64,000 nucleotides of DNA from the NCBI RefSeq assembly GCF_000376565.1, contig NZ_BARG01000030.1, forward strand, positions 1-64,000, written 5' to 3'. A model generated the notes under the pieces. The model did not search any database. It had not been told where the DNA came from and saw only the letters and a list, made by a program, of their open reading frames with translations. Below, piece after piece: positions 1-7,600 of the stretch. Made by a program: the position numbers and the translations under genes. Positions within the stretch are counted from its first letter, which is position 1. Every line of letters starts with the position of its first letter. The stretch comes from Streptomyces hokutonensis (GTDB taxonomy: Bacteria > Actinomycetota > Actinomycetes > Streptomycetales > Streptomycetaceae).

Positions 1-23
1 GTTGTAGTCAGCCCCGTTCAGAG

Positions 24-62
24 AAGTGCCCTTCCTCGACTCGTCGTTGAGGAAGGGCACTT
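24..62. terminator. Bidirectional hairpin terminator
   Basis: A perfect 14-bp stem (24-37 with 49-62) encloses an 11-nt loop and runs into a short T tract on the + strand at 61-64. The stop codon of the leftward gene at 63 touches it. It can therefore end both a rightward gene lying outside the window and the leftward primase-like gene. Confidence 0.8.
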
Positions 63-728
63 TTATGCGCGCGACCTGTGTGCCACGTACGCCAGTGTGC
101 CCAGCAGCAAGCGGGCCGCCGGGGGCCTCGTCGCCGAGTCGAGGGCGGGGGAGCGGAGCCAGTGGACCGGGCCCAGGCCTCCTCGGTCGGAAGGCGGGGC
201 GGTGATGTGGGTGCCGGGGCCCAGGCCGCGTAGGTCCAGGGACGTGGGGTCGTCCCAGCCCATGCGGTAGAGGAGGGAGGGGAGTTCGGCGGCCGCGCCG
301 GGGGCCACGAAGAAGTGGGCGCGGTGGTCGGGGGTCGCCGCCACCGGGCCGAGGGGGAGGCCCATGCGCTCCAGGCGGGCGAGTGCGCGGCGGCCTGCGG
401 GCTCGGCGACCTCGATGACGTCGAAGGCGCGGCCCACCGGCAGCATCACCGACGCACCGGGCAACTCGGCCCAGGCCTCGGTGACTTCGTCGAGGGTCGC
501 GCCGGCCCGTACCTCGGGTGCGAAGGCCAGGGGATGTGCGCCCGGCGCGGGGCACTTGGTGTCGCCGCAGGAGCACGCGCCGCCCGCGGCCCGCGCGCCC
601 GCGACCACGTCCCAGCCCCACAGCCCGGTGAACTCGGCCACGGCCGTGCACTCCGAGGTGCGGCCGCGGCGGCGCGTGCCGGACCGGATGTCGCGGATAC
701 CCCGGCTGCTGCCGATCGTGAAGCCCAT
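63..728 (-). CDS. Stand-alone bifunctional primase/polymerase (Prim-Pol) domain protein
   Basis: The 221-aa protein has the hallmarks of the Prim-Pol N-terminal fold found in plasmid and phage primases. These are an N-terminal LWGWDVVAG stretch, then a cysteine cluster CSCGDTKCPAPGAHP (about residues 52-66), and later a TSLDLRG segment. No helicase or C-terminal primase domain follows, so it is a single domain. The usual acidic catalytic pair is not obvious: the matching stretch reads FDVIEVAE. Similar short proteins sit beside nsdA in streptomycetes as far as I recall, and their role is unknown. The ATG at 728 gives the conserved MGFTIG start. The gene is divergent from nsdA. Confidence 0.7.
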   Translation of the reverse strand: MGFTIGSSRGIRDIRSGTRRRGRTSECTAVAEFTGLWGWDVVAGARAAGGACSCGDTKCPAPGAHPLAFAPEVRAGATLDEVTEAWAELPGASVMLPVGRAFDVIEVAEPAGRRALARLERMGLPLGPVAATPDHRAHFFVAPGAAAELPSLLYRMGWDDPTSLDLRGLGPGTHITAPPSDRGGLGPVHWLRSPALDSATRPPAARLLLGTLAYVAHRSRA

Positions 729-1174
729 GCCCCCTCCAACGGGTCCAACGCACCGGTGGTTACGAGACGGATGCGGATCGTCACTCTGCGTCCACGCCTA
801 CCCGGTGCCGCTGGGTCCAGGCGGCGCCCAGGAGCATCCCGGGTGGTGTGCTTGGCGGCACGCGCCCCTGCGTGCACCGCTGCGCCCACCTCCGGCCGTC
901 CTATGTCAAGTGAATCGTGCGCGGGCAACCGTAGGTTCATTCGAAGGGGTGGCGAATGGTGGCGTTTCCGGGATCGCCGTGGCTGGACGGGTGATCGTAG
1001 GATTACTTTGTGTGCACAAGCCCTCGGGGCACATGCACTCGTGGGTATGCCGGAGGCAACTCGTCATCTCGTTCGAAGGGTGACAAGTGCGGGACGGGAA
1101 GCCGTATTTACCGGCATTCTGATAGGGCTTGGCGCACAGCGGCGACAAGTGGTTCCAGGGATGGGGGCGTTCCA
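729..1174. other. Divergent intergenic region between the Prim-Pol gene and nsdA
   Basis: This 446-bp gap separates two divergent genes and should hold both promoters. The 9-mer TTCGAAGGG occurs twice in the same orientation, at 940-948 and 1072-1080. Both copies are followed by a related sequence (gtggcgaatgg versus tgacaagtgc), and the starts are 132 bp apart. I see no convincing gene. The possible reading frames here have unusual composition and continue upstream of the natural nsdA start without support. Confidence 0.45.
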
Positions 1175-2659
1175 GTGGGCGGCAACGGCGGAAGCGGGAC
1201 GACCGCGGCCAGTACGGACAAGCGCCCCAATGAGCTGCTCGGCTCGTGGTTCGTGCGCAGCGGCTGGTCCAAGGGCGAGCTGGCACGCCAAGTGAACCGC
1301 CGGGCGCGCCAGTTGGGCGCCAACCACATCTCCACGGACACCTCCCGCGTACGCCGCTGGCTGGACGGCGAGAACCCGCGCGAGCCGATCCCGAGGATCC
1401 TCTCCGAGCTGTTCTCCGAGCGCTTCGGCTGTGTCGTCTCGGTCGAGGACCTGGGTCTGCGCGCCGCCCGCCAGGCACCGTCCGTGTCCGGCGTCGACCT
1501 GCCCTGGACGGCCCCGCAGACGGTGGCCCTGCTCAGCGAGTTCTCGCGCAGCGACCTCATGCTGGCGCGGCGCGGCTTCCTCGGAACCTCGCTGGCCCTG
1601 TCCGCGGGGCCGTCCCTCATCGAGCCCATGCAGCGCTGGCTGGTCCCCGGCCCCTCCGCCCTCCCGCCGGAGCCCGAGCCGACGGGTTCCTCCCGGCACA
1701 TCGGGCGGCTCTCCAAGCCGGAGTTGGAGCTCCTGGAGTCCACCACGGCGATGTTCCGCAAGTGGGACGCCCAGTGCGGCGGCGGCCTGCGCCGCAAGGC
1801 GGTCGTGGGACAGCTGCACGAGGTGACCGACCTCCTCCAGGAGCCCCAACCCGACGCCACCAACCGCAAGTTGTTCAAGGTCGCCGCCGAACTCGCCGAG
1901 CTGGCGGGCTGGATGTCGTACGACGTGGGGCTTCAGCCCACCGCGCAGAAGTACTTCGTGCTCGCGCTGCACGCCGCGAAGGAGGCGGGCGACAAGCCGC
2001 TCGGGTCGTACGTGCTGTCCAGCATGAGCCGCCAGATGATCCACCTGGGCCGGCCCGACGACGCGCTGGAGCTGATCCACCTCGCGCAGTACGGCAGCCG
2101 GGACTGCGCGAGCCCGCGCACCCAGTCGATGCTGTATGCGATGGAGGCCCGCGCCTACGCGAACATGGGGCAGCCCGGGAAGTGCAAGCGGGCCGTCCGG
2201 ATGGCCGAGGACACCTTCGCCGACGTACACGACTGGGACGACCCGGACCCGGACTGGATCCGCTTCTTCTCCGAGGCCGAGCTGTACGGCGAGAACTCGC
2301 ACTCCTATCGCGACCTCGCCTACGTCGCCGGCCGCAGCCCCGCCTACGCCTCGCTGGCCGAGCCCGTCATGCAGCGGGCGGTGGACCTCTTCGCCAAGGA
2401 CGACGACCACAAGCGGTCGTACGCGCTCAATCTCATCGGCATGGCCACCGTGCACCTGTTGCAGCGGGAGCCGGAGCGGAGCGCGGTGCTCGCGGCCGAG
2501 GCGATGACCGTCGCCAAGAAGGTGCGCTCCGAGCGCGTCAACACTCGTATCCGAAAGACCATCGACACGGCGGTCCGCGACTTCGGTGAGCTGGCCGAGG
2601 TCATAGACCTCACCGACCGGCTCGCCATCGAGCTCCCGGAGACCGCAGAGGCGGTCTGA
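1175..2659 (+). CDS. nsdA: NsdA, TPR-type negative regulator of differentiation and antibiotic production
   Basis: The 494-aa protein begins at GTG 1175 (MGGNGG...), a short distance after a G-rich ribosome-binding stretch. The N-terminus (about residues 15-100) looks like an Xre-like DNA-binding segment (SWFVRSGWSKGELARQVN). The rest is predicted helical with tetratricopeptide-like repeats (for example KYFVLALHAAKEAGDK and YALNLIGMATVHLLQREPER). S. coelicolor NsdA (SCO5582) is a published repressor of sporulation and actinorhodin production, and this product matches it closely from memory. The position directly before amtB supports the call. The frame stays open upstream to 1010, but that extension looks unlike the family. 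Confidence 0.9.
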   Translation: MGGNGGSGTTAASTDKRPNELLGSWFVRSGWSKGELARQVNRRARQLGANHISTDTSRVRRWLDGENPREPIPRILSELFSERFGCVVSVEDLGLRAARQAPSVSGVDLPWTAPQTVALLSEFSRSDLMLARRGFLGTSLALSAGPSLIEPMQRWLVPGPSALPPEPEPTGSSRHIGRLSKPELELLESTTAMFRKWDAQCGGGLRRKAVVGQLHEVTDLLQEPQPDATNRKLFKVAAELAELAGWMSYDVGLQPTAQKYFVLALHAAKEAGDKPLGSYVLSSMSRQMIHLGRPDDALELIHLAQYGSRDCASPRTQSMLYAMEARAYANMGQPGKCKRAVRMAEDTFADVHDWDDPDPDWIRFFSEAELYGENSHSYRDLAYVAGRSPAYASLAEPVMQRAVDLFAKDDDHKRSYALNLIGMATVHLLQREPERSAVLAAEAMTVAKKVRSERVNTRIRKTIDTAVRDFGELAEVIDLTDRLAIELPETAEAV

Positions 2660-3232
2660 AAACCCAGTACCCCGGCCGCGGCCGGCCTTCCCGAACCGCC
2701 CGACTCGGCTCCCCCATGCCAGGTCATCGGAAGGCCGACCGCGGCCGGTTTCATGTCCGGCCGCCGACCGGGCGGCGCCGGTACGGCAGTTGCGGGCCGG
2801 GTGGTCGAAGGACCGGCCGGCCCTTCCTGACTCGTATTCGAAAGACCGTCCGCGCGGCGGTGCGCGGCGCCGGATCTCCGGCCGCAATCGCCGACCCCGC
2901 CAGGAGGCTCCCGAACGGGCCGCGGGAGAGCGCCGAAGGGGCCCGGACCCCATGCCCCGGCGCCCCCGCGCCGGGCCGCCGCAACTCCGGCCGCGGCCGG
3001 TTTCCCGCCGTCGGGGAAGGTTGCGCGACGATAACGATCGCCCGACCGGAGATCCGGCAGTTCATCGACGCGTAACACGCGCGGCGCCTTCGTCACTCCG
3101 GCGAAACAACGTGGGGCTTCGACGGAAACCGCGCTGCGCCAATCTCATGGCGCATAACCGGACCCCCCGCCTTGACCGGACCGCATCCAGGCTTCGCCCG
3201 CACGGGGCCGTACAACCGACGAGGAGACGCCG
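2660..3232. other. nsdA-amtB intergenic region
   Basis: The 573-bp gap has no credible gene. Short open frames here are arginine- and proline-rich shadows. A block at about 2830-2868 resembles the 3' coding end of nsdA (2543-2581), matching at roughly 80% of positions and including a 17-of-18 core. The last 170 bp hold the amtB promoter and a GlnR-like operator. Confidence 0.5.
3072..3129 (+). promoter_or_regulatory. Candidate GlnR operator of amtB-glnK-glnD
   Basis: GlnR sites in streptomycetes follow gTnAc-n6-GaAAc, repeated every 22 bp. Here GTCAC (3092-3096), six bases, and GAAAC (3103-3107) fit exactly. A second GAAAC at 3125-3129 lies exactly 22 bp after the first. An extra GTAAC lies at 3072-3076, slightly out of register. 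The site is about 100 bp before amtB, which is a known GlnR target. Confidence 0.65.
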
Positions 3233-4567
3233 ATGGCATCAGCCGCCATCACGCTTGCCGCTGAGGCACCCAAACTGTCCTCCGCGAACACAGGCTTCAT
3301 GCTGATCTGTTCTGCCCTGGTGCTGCTCATGACACCGGGACTCGCCTTCTTCTACGGAGGCATGGTCCGCGTCAAGAGCACCCTGAACATGCTGATGATG
3401 AGCTTCATCAGCATCGGGATCGTCACCATCCTGTGGGTTCTCTACGGCTTCTCGCTCGCCTTCGGTTCGAGTAACGGCTTCATCGGCTACGACTCCCACT
3501 GGCTGGGCATGAGCGACGTCGGACTGACGGACCTCTGGCCCGGCTACACCATCCCGATCTTCGTCTTCATGGTCTTCCAGATGATGTTCGCCGTCATCAC
3601 CCCGGCCCTGATAAGCGGTGCCATCGCCGACCGCGTGAAGTTCTCGGCCTGGTCGCTCTTCGTCGCCCTGTGGCTGACCGTCGTCTACGTCCCCGTCGCC
3701 CACTGGGTGTGGGGCGCCGACGGCTGGGCCTTCAAGCTCGGCGTGATCGACTTCGCCGGTGGTACCGCGGTCCACATCAACGCCGGTGCCGGCGCCCTCG
3801 GCGTCATCCTGGTCATCGGCAGGCGCGTCGGCTTCAAGCGTGACCCCATGCGTCCGCACAGCCTTCCGCTGGTCATGCTCGGTGCCGGTCTCCTGTGGTT
3901 CGGCTGGTTCGGCTTCAACGCCGGTTCGTGGCTCGGCAACGACGACGGCGTCGGCGCGCTGATGTTCGTCAACACCCAGGTCGCCACCGCCGCCGCCATG
4001 CTCGCCTGGCTCGCCTACGAGAAGATCCGCCACGGCGCGTTCACCACGCTGGGCGCGGCCTCGGGTGCCGTCGCCGGTCTGGTCGCCATCACCCCGTCCG
4101 GTGGTGCGGTCTCCCCGCTCGGCGCGATCGCCGTCGGCGCCATCGCCGGTGTCGGCTGTGCCGCGGCCGTCGGCCTGAAGTACAAGTTCAACATCGACGA
4201 CTCCCTCGACGTCGTCGGCGTCCACATGGTCGGCGGTATCCTCGGCTCCCTGCTCATCGGCTTCTTCGCCACCGGCAAGGGCCAGTCCACCGCGACCGGC
4301 GTCTTCTACGGCGACCACTCCTTCACCCAGCTGTGGAAGCAGTTCGCCGGTGTCGGCGCGGTCCTCGGCTACTCCCTGGTCGCCTCCGCGGTCCTCGCCT
4401 TCCTCATCGACAAGACCATCGGTATGCGGGTCACCGAGGACGAAGAGGTCTCCGGCATCGACCAGGCCGAGCACGCGGAGACCGCATACGACTTCAGCGG
4501 CGCCGGCGGCGGCCTCAGCGGCGGCACCCTCACCGCTGCGACGGAGACGAAGAAGGTGGACGCATGA
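3233..4567 (+). CDS. amtB: AmtB ammonium transporter
   Basis: A 444-aa polytopic membrane protein that conducts ammonium/ammonia. The N-terminal segment SANTGFMLICSALVLLMTPG and the motif FFYGGMVR are typical of the Amt family. The pore twin histidines are visible as VHINAG (His181) and VHMVGG (His331). About eleven hydrophobic segments fill the protein, and the tail is a charged cytoplasmic segment that contacts PII. A GAGGAG ribosome-binding site at 3221 precedes ATG 3233. The stop overlaps the glnK start (ATGA), so AmtB and its PII regulator are translationally coupled. Expression is probably induced by nitrogen limitation through GlnR. Confidence 0.97.
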   Translation: MASAAITLAAEAPKLSSANTGFMLICSALVLLMTPGLAFFYGGMVRVKSTLNMLMMSFISIGIVTILWVLYGFSLAFGSSNGFIGYDSHWLGMSDVGLTDLWPGYTIPIFVFMVFQMMFAVITPALISGAIADRVKFSAWSLFVALWLTVVYVPVAHWVWGADGWAFKLGVIDFAGGTAVHINAGAGALGVILVIGRRVGFKRDPMRPHSLPLVMLGAGLLWFGWFGFNAGSWLGNDDGVGALMFVNTQVATAAAMLAWLAYEKIRHGAFTTLGAASGAVAGLVAITPSGGAVSPLGAIAVGAIAGVGCAAAVGLKYKFNIDDSLDVVGVHMVGGILGSLLIGFFATGKGQSTATGVFYGDHSFTQLWKQFAGVGAVLGYSLVASAVLAFLIDKTIGMRVTEDEEVSGIDQAEHAETAYDFSGAGGGLSGGTLTAATETKKVDA

Positions 4568-4902
4568 AGCTCATCACCGCCGTTGTGAAGCCCCACCGGC
4601 TCGACGAGATCAAGGAAGCCCTCCAGGCCTTCGGGGTCCACGGTCTGACGGTCACCGAGGCGAGCGGCTACGGTCGTCAGCGGGGACACACCGAGGTCTA
4701 CCGGGGCGCCGAGTACACGGTCGACCTGGTCCCCAAGATCCGCATCGAGGTGCTGGCCGAGGACGACGACGCCGAGCAGCTGATCGACGTCATCGTCAAG
4801 GCGGCCCGAACCGGCAAGATCGGTGACGGCAAGGTCTGGTCCCTCCCGGTCGAGACGGCCGTCCGGGTCAGGACCGGCGAGCGCGGACCGGACGCGCTCT
4901 AA
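4564..4902 (+). CDS. glnK: GlnK PII nitrogen-signalling protein
   Basis: A 112-aa PII protein that senses ATP/ADP and 2-oxoglutarate and regulates AmtB. The N-terminus MKLITAVVKPHRLDEIKEAL and the T-loop GHTEVYRGAEYTVDLVPK are diagnostic. Tyr51 is the residue modified by GlnD; in S. coelicolor the modification is adenylylation rather than uridylylation. The C-terminal block KIGDGKVW is the second PII signature. It overlaps amtB by four bases and is followed 25 bp later by glnD, giving the classic actinobacterial amtB-glnK-glnD operon. Confidence 0.98.
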   Translation: MKLITAVVKPHRLDEIKEALQAFGVHGLTVTEASGYGRQRGHTEVYRGAEYTVDLVPKIRIEVLAEDDDAEQLIDVIVKAARTGKIGDGKVWSLPVETAVRVRTGERGPDAL

Positions 4903-4927
4903 AAAGAAACAGAACAGGAGTCGCTGG

Positions 4928-7378
4928 GTGACGAGTACGGACGTGCGCAAGGATGCAGAGGACTCCGGACCCAGCGGCTACGCGGCGGCCCGGCTGCGCC
5001 TCCTCACTGAGGGGGCGCGGTCCGGGCCGCCGCGCCGTGCCGCCCTCGCCGAACTGACCGACGACTGGCTGACCGGCCTCTTCGCCGCCGGCAGCGAAGC
5101 ACTCAAGGGCGTCTCCCTGGTAGCCGTCGGCGGCTACGGCCGCGGTGAACTCTCCCCGCGCAGCGACCTCGACCTGCTCCTCCTGCACGACGGCAGTGAC
5201 TCCGGCGCGGTCGCCGCGCTCGCGGACCGCATCTGGTACCCGGTCTGGGACCTGGGCCTCGCCCTCGACCACTCCGTGCGCACCCCCGCCGAGGCCCGCA
5301 AGACCGCGGGCGAGGACCTCAAGGTCCAGCTCGGCCTCCTCGACGCCCGCCACATCGCCGGCGACCTCGGCCTGACCGCCTCCCTGCGCACGGCCGTCCT
5401 CGCCGACTGGCGCAACCAGGCGCCCAAGCGCCTCCCCGAACTCCAGGAACTCTGCGCCGAACGCGCCGAGCGCCAGGGCGAGTTGCAGTACCTCCTCGAA
5501 CCCGACCTCAAGGAGGCCCGCGGCGGCCTCCGCGACGCCACCGCGCTGCGCGCCGTAGCGGCCTCCTGGCTCGCCGACGCCCCGCGCGAGGGCCTCGCCG
5601 ACGCCCGCCGCCGCCTCCTCGACGTCCGCGACGCCCTGCACCTCACCACCGGCCGTGCCACCGACCGGCTCGCGCTCCAGGAACAGGACCAGGTCGCCGC
5701 CGAGCTCGGCCTCCTCGACGCGGACACCCTGCTGCGCCAGGTCTACGAAGCGGCACGCGTCGTGTCGTACGCCAGTGACGTCACCTGGCGCGAGGTGGGG
5801 CGCGTGCTGCGGTCGCGGGCCGTGCGGCCGAGGCTGCGCGCCATGCTCGGCGGGGGCGCCAAGCCGGCCACCGAGCGCTCCCCGCTCGCCGAGGGCGTCG
5901 TGGAGCAGGACGGCGAGGTGGTGCTCGCCCGCGCCGCCCGCCCCGAACGCGACCCCGTCCTCCCGCTGCGCGCCGCCGCTGCCGCCGCGCAGGCCGGGCT
6001 CCCGCTCTCCCTGCACGCCGTACGGCGCATGGCGACCACCGCGCGCCCGCTGCCCACGCCGTGGCCCGCCGAGGCGCGCGAACAGCTCGTGACGCTGCTC
6101 GGCTCCGGGCAGCCCACGGTGGATGTGTGGGAGGCGCTGGAGGCGGAGGGCCTGATCACCCGTCTTCTCCCCGACTGGGAGCGGGTCCGCTGCCGTCCGC
6201 AGCGCAACGCCGTGCACATCTGGACCGTCGACCGGCACCTCATCGAAACCGCCGTCCGCGCCTCGGAGTTCGCCCGCCGCGTCAGCCGCCCCGACCTCCT
6301 GCTGGTCGCCGCGCTGCTGCACGACATCGGCAAGGGCTGGCCCGGCGACCACTCGGTGGCCGGCGAGATCATCGCCAAGGACGTAGCGGCCCGCATCGGC
6401 TTCGACCGCGCGGACGTGGCCGTGCTCGCGACTCTCGTACGGCATCACCTCCTCCTCATCGACACGGCCACCCGGCGCGACCTGGAGGACCCGGCGACGG
6501 TCCGCTCGGTCGCCGAGGCGGTCGGTACGACGAGCACGCTTGAGCTGCTGCACGCGCTGACCGAGGCGGACGCGCTGGCCACCGGACCGGCCGCCTGGTC
6601 CTCCTGGCGGTCCTCCCTCGTCACCGACCTGGTGAAGCGGGTCGCCGCCGTCCTCTCCGGCGACGCCCCCGACGAGCCCGAGGCGGGCGCGGCCACGGCG
6701 GAACAGGAGCGCCTCGCGATCGAGGCCGTGGCGACCGGCGGGCCTGTGCTGGCGCTCCGCGCCCAGACCGAACCCCCGTCCGAGGACGAGCCCTCCGGCG
6801 ACCCCGAACCGCTCGGCGTGGAGCTCCTGATCGCCGTACCGGACCAGCCGGGCGTGCTCCCGGCGGTGGCCGGCGTCCTGGCGATGCACCGCCTGACGGT
6901 CCGCACGGCGGAACTGCGCGCGCTCGACCTGCCGGACGGCGTGGAGGGCTCGGTGCTGCTGCTGAACTGGCGGGTCGCCGCCGAGTACGGCTCCCTGCCC
7001 CAGGCGGCCCGGCTGCGCGCCGATCTCGTACGGGCCCTGGACGGGTCGTTGGACATCGCGGGCCGCTTGGCGGAGCGGGACGCCGCGTATCCGCGCCGCC
7101 GGGGTGTCGTGGCACCGGCGGCCCGCGTGACGGTCGCCCCGGCCGCCTCCCGGCACGCGACGGTCATCGAGGTGCGCGCACACGACGCACCCGGGCTGCT
7201 GCACCGGATCGGCCGGGCACTGGACGAGGCGAAGGTGCGGGTCCGGAGCATGCACGTCAGCACGCTGGGCTCGAACGCGGTGGACGCCTTCTATGTGACC
7301 GGGGCGGAGGGCTCGCCCCTGCCGGCGGAGGAGGCTACGGCGGTCGCGCGCAAACTGGAGGAGACGTTGCGGGCGTGA
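4928..7378 (+). CDS. glnD: GlnD, PII nucleotidyltransferase / nucleotidyl-removing enzyme
   Basis: An 816-aa multidomain enzyme that modifies and de-modifies GlnK. The nucleotidyltransferase motif GGYGRGELSPRSDLDL spans about residues 68-83, with Asp80 and Asp82. An HD hydrolase domain shows ALLHDIGKGWPGDHS near residue 464. Two ACT domains, which bind glutamine in this family, close the protein (about 630-710 and 740-816). The start is GTG 4928, preceded by AGGAG at 4916-4920. Upstream in-frame codons run back into glnK and are unlikely to be used. In Streptomyces the enzyme acts as an adenylyltransferase. Confidence 0.96.
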   Translation: MTSTDVRKDAEDSGPSGYAAARLRLLTEGARSGPPRRAALAELTDDWLTGLFAAGSEALKGVSLVAVGGYGRGELSPRSDLDLLLLHDGSDSGAVAALADRIWYPVWDLGLALDHSVRTPAEARKTAGEDLKVQLGLLDARHIAGDLGLTASLRTAVLADWRNQAPKRLPELQELCAERAERQGELQYLLEPDLKEARGGLRDATALRAVAASWLADAPREGLADARRRLLDVRDALHLTTGRATDRLALQEQDQVAAELGLLDADTLLRQVYEAARVVSYASDVTWREVGRVLRSRAVRPRLRAMLGGGAKPATERSPLAEGVVEQDGEVVLARAARPERDPVLPLRAAAAAAQAGLPLSLHAVRRMATTARPLPTPWPAEAREQLVTLLGSGQPTVDVWEALEAEGLITRLLPDWERVRCRPQRNAVHIWTVDRHLIETAVRASEFARRVSRPDLLLVAALLHDIGKGWPGDHSVAGEIIAKDVAARIGFDRADVAVLATLVRHHLLLIDTATRRDLEDPATVRSVAEAVGTTSTLELLHALTEADALATGPAAWSSWRSSLVTDLVKRVAAVLSGDAPDEPEAGAATAEQERLAIEAVATGGPVLALRAQTEPPSEDEPSGDPEPLGVELLIAVPDQPGVLPAVAGVLAMHRLTVRTAELRALDLPDGVEGSVLLLNWRVAAEYGSLPQAARLRADLVRALDGSLDIAGRLAERDAAYPRRRGVVAPAARVTVAPAASRHATVIEVRAHDAPGLLHRIGRALDEAKVRVRSMHVSTLGSNAVDAFYVTGAEGSPLPAEEATAVARKLEETLRA

Positions 7379-7474
7379 CCGTGCGGTCGTGCCACGCGTT
7401 GACCTGATGCGCTCATCGCAGCGGCGGGGGTGGTCCGCTGCGCGGCGATGGGCGGCTCTCCGAGGCCGCGTGCT

Positions 7475-7530
7475 CCCCGCCGGCGTGGGGTTTTGCCCGT
7501 CCCCGCCCGTTGAACCCAGCAGGCGGGGAC
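7475..7530 (+). terminator. Probable terminator of the amtB-glnK-glnD operon
   Basis: Two hairpins follow glnD. A short CCCC/GGGG stem (7475-7478 with 7487-7490) runs into TTTT. A 9-bp perfect stem (7499-7507 with 7522-7530) has a 14-nt loop. Both lie before the ffh promoter region. Confidence 0.5.
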
Positions 7531-7600
7531 GATTGTCTTGCGCGGCCGGATACCCTGGAAGACGCCCACACTGCCCCCGACTCCGAGGACCGACTCCGCC

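Noticed and set aside
1064..2953. Long open frame opposite nsdA (629 codons on the minus strand)
   Set aside because: It is a shadow caused by high third-position GC in nsdA. Its translation has low-complexity Leu/Gly/Arg content and no recognisable family.
2716..3305. Small open frames between nsdA and amtB
   Set aside because: Arg/Pro-rich translations with no family features, and one would overlap amtB. Not treated as genes.
4823..4927. Upstream extension of glnD into glnK
   Set aside because: The GTG at 4928 has an AGGAG ribosome-binding site and gives the conserved N-terminus; the extension is out-of-frame glnK sequence.
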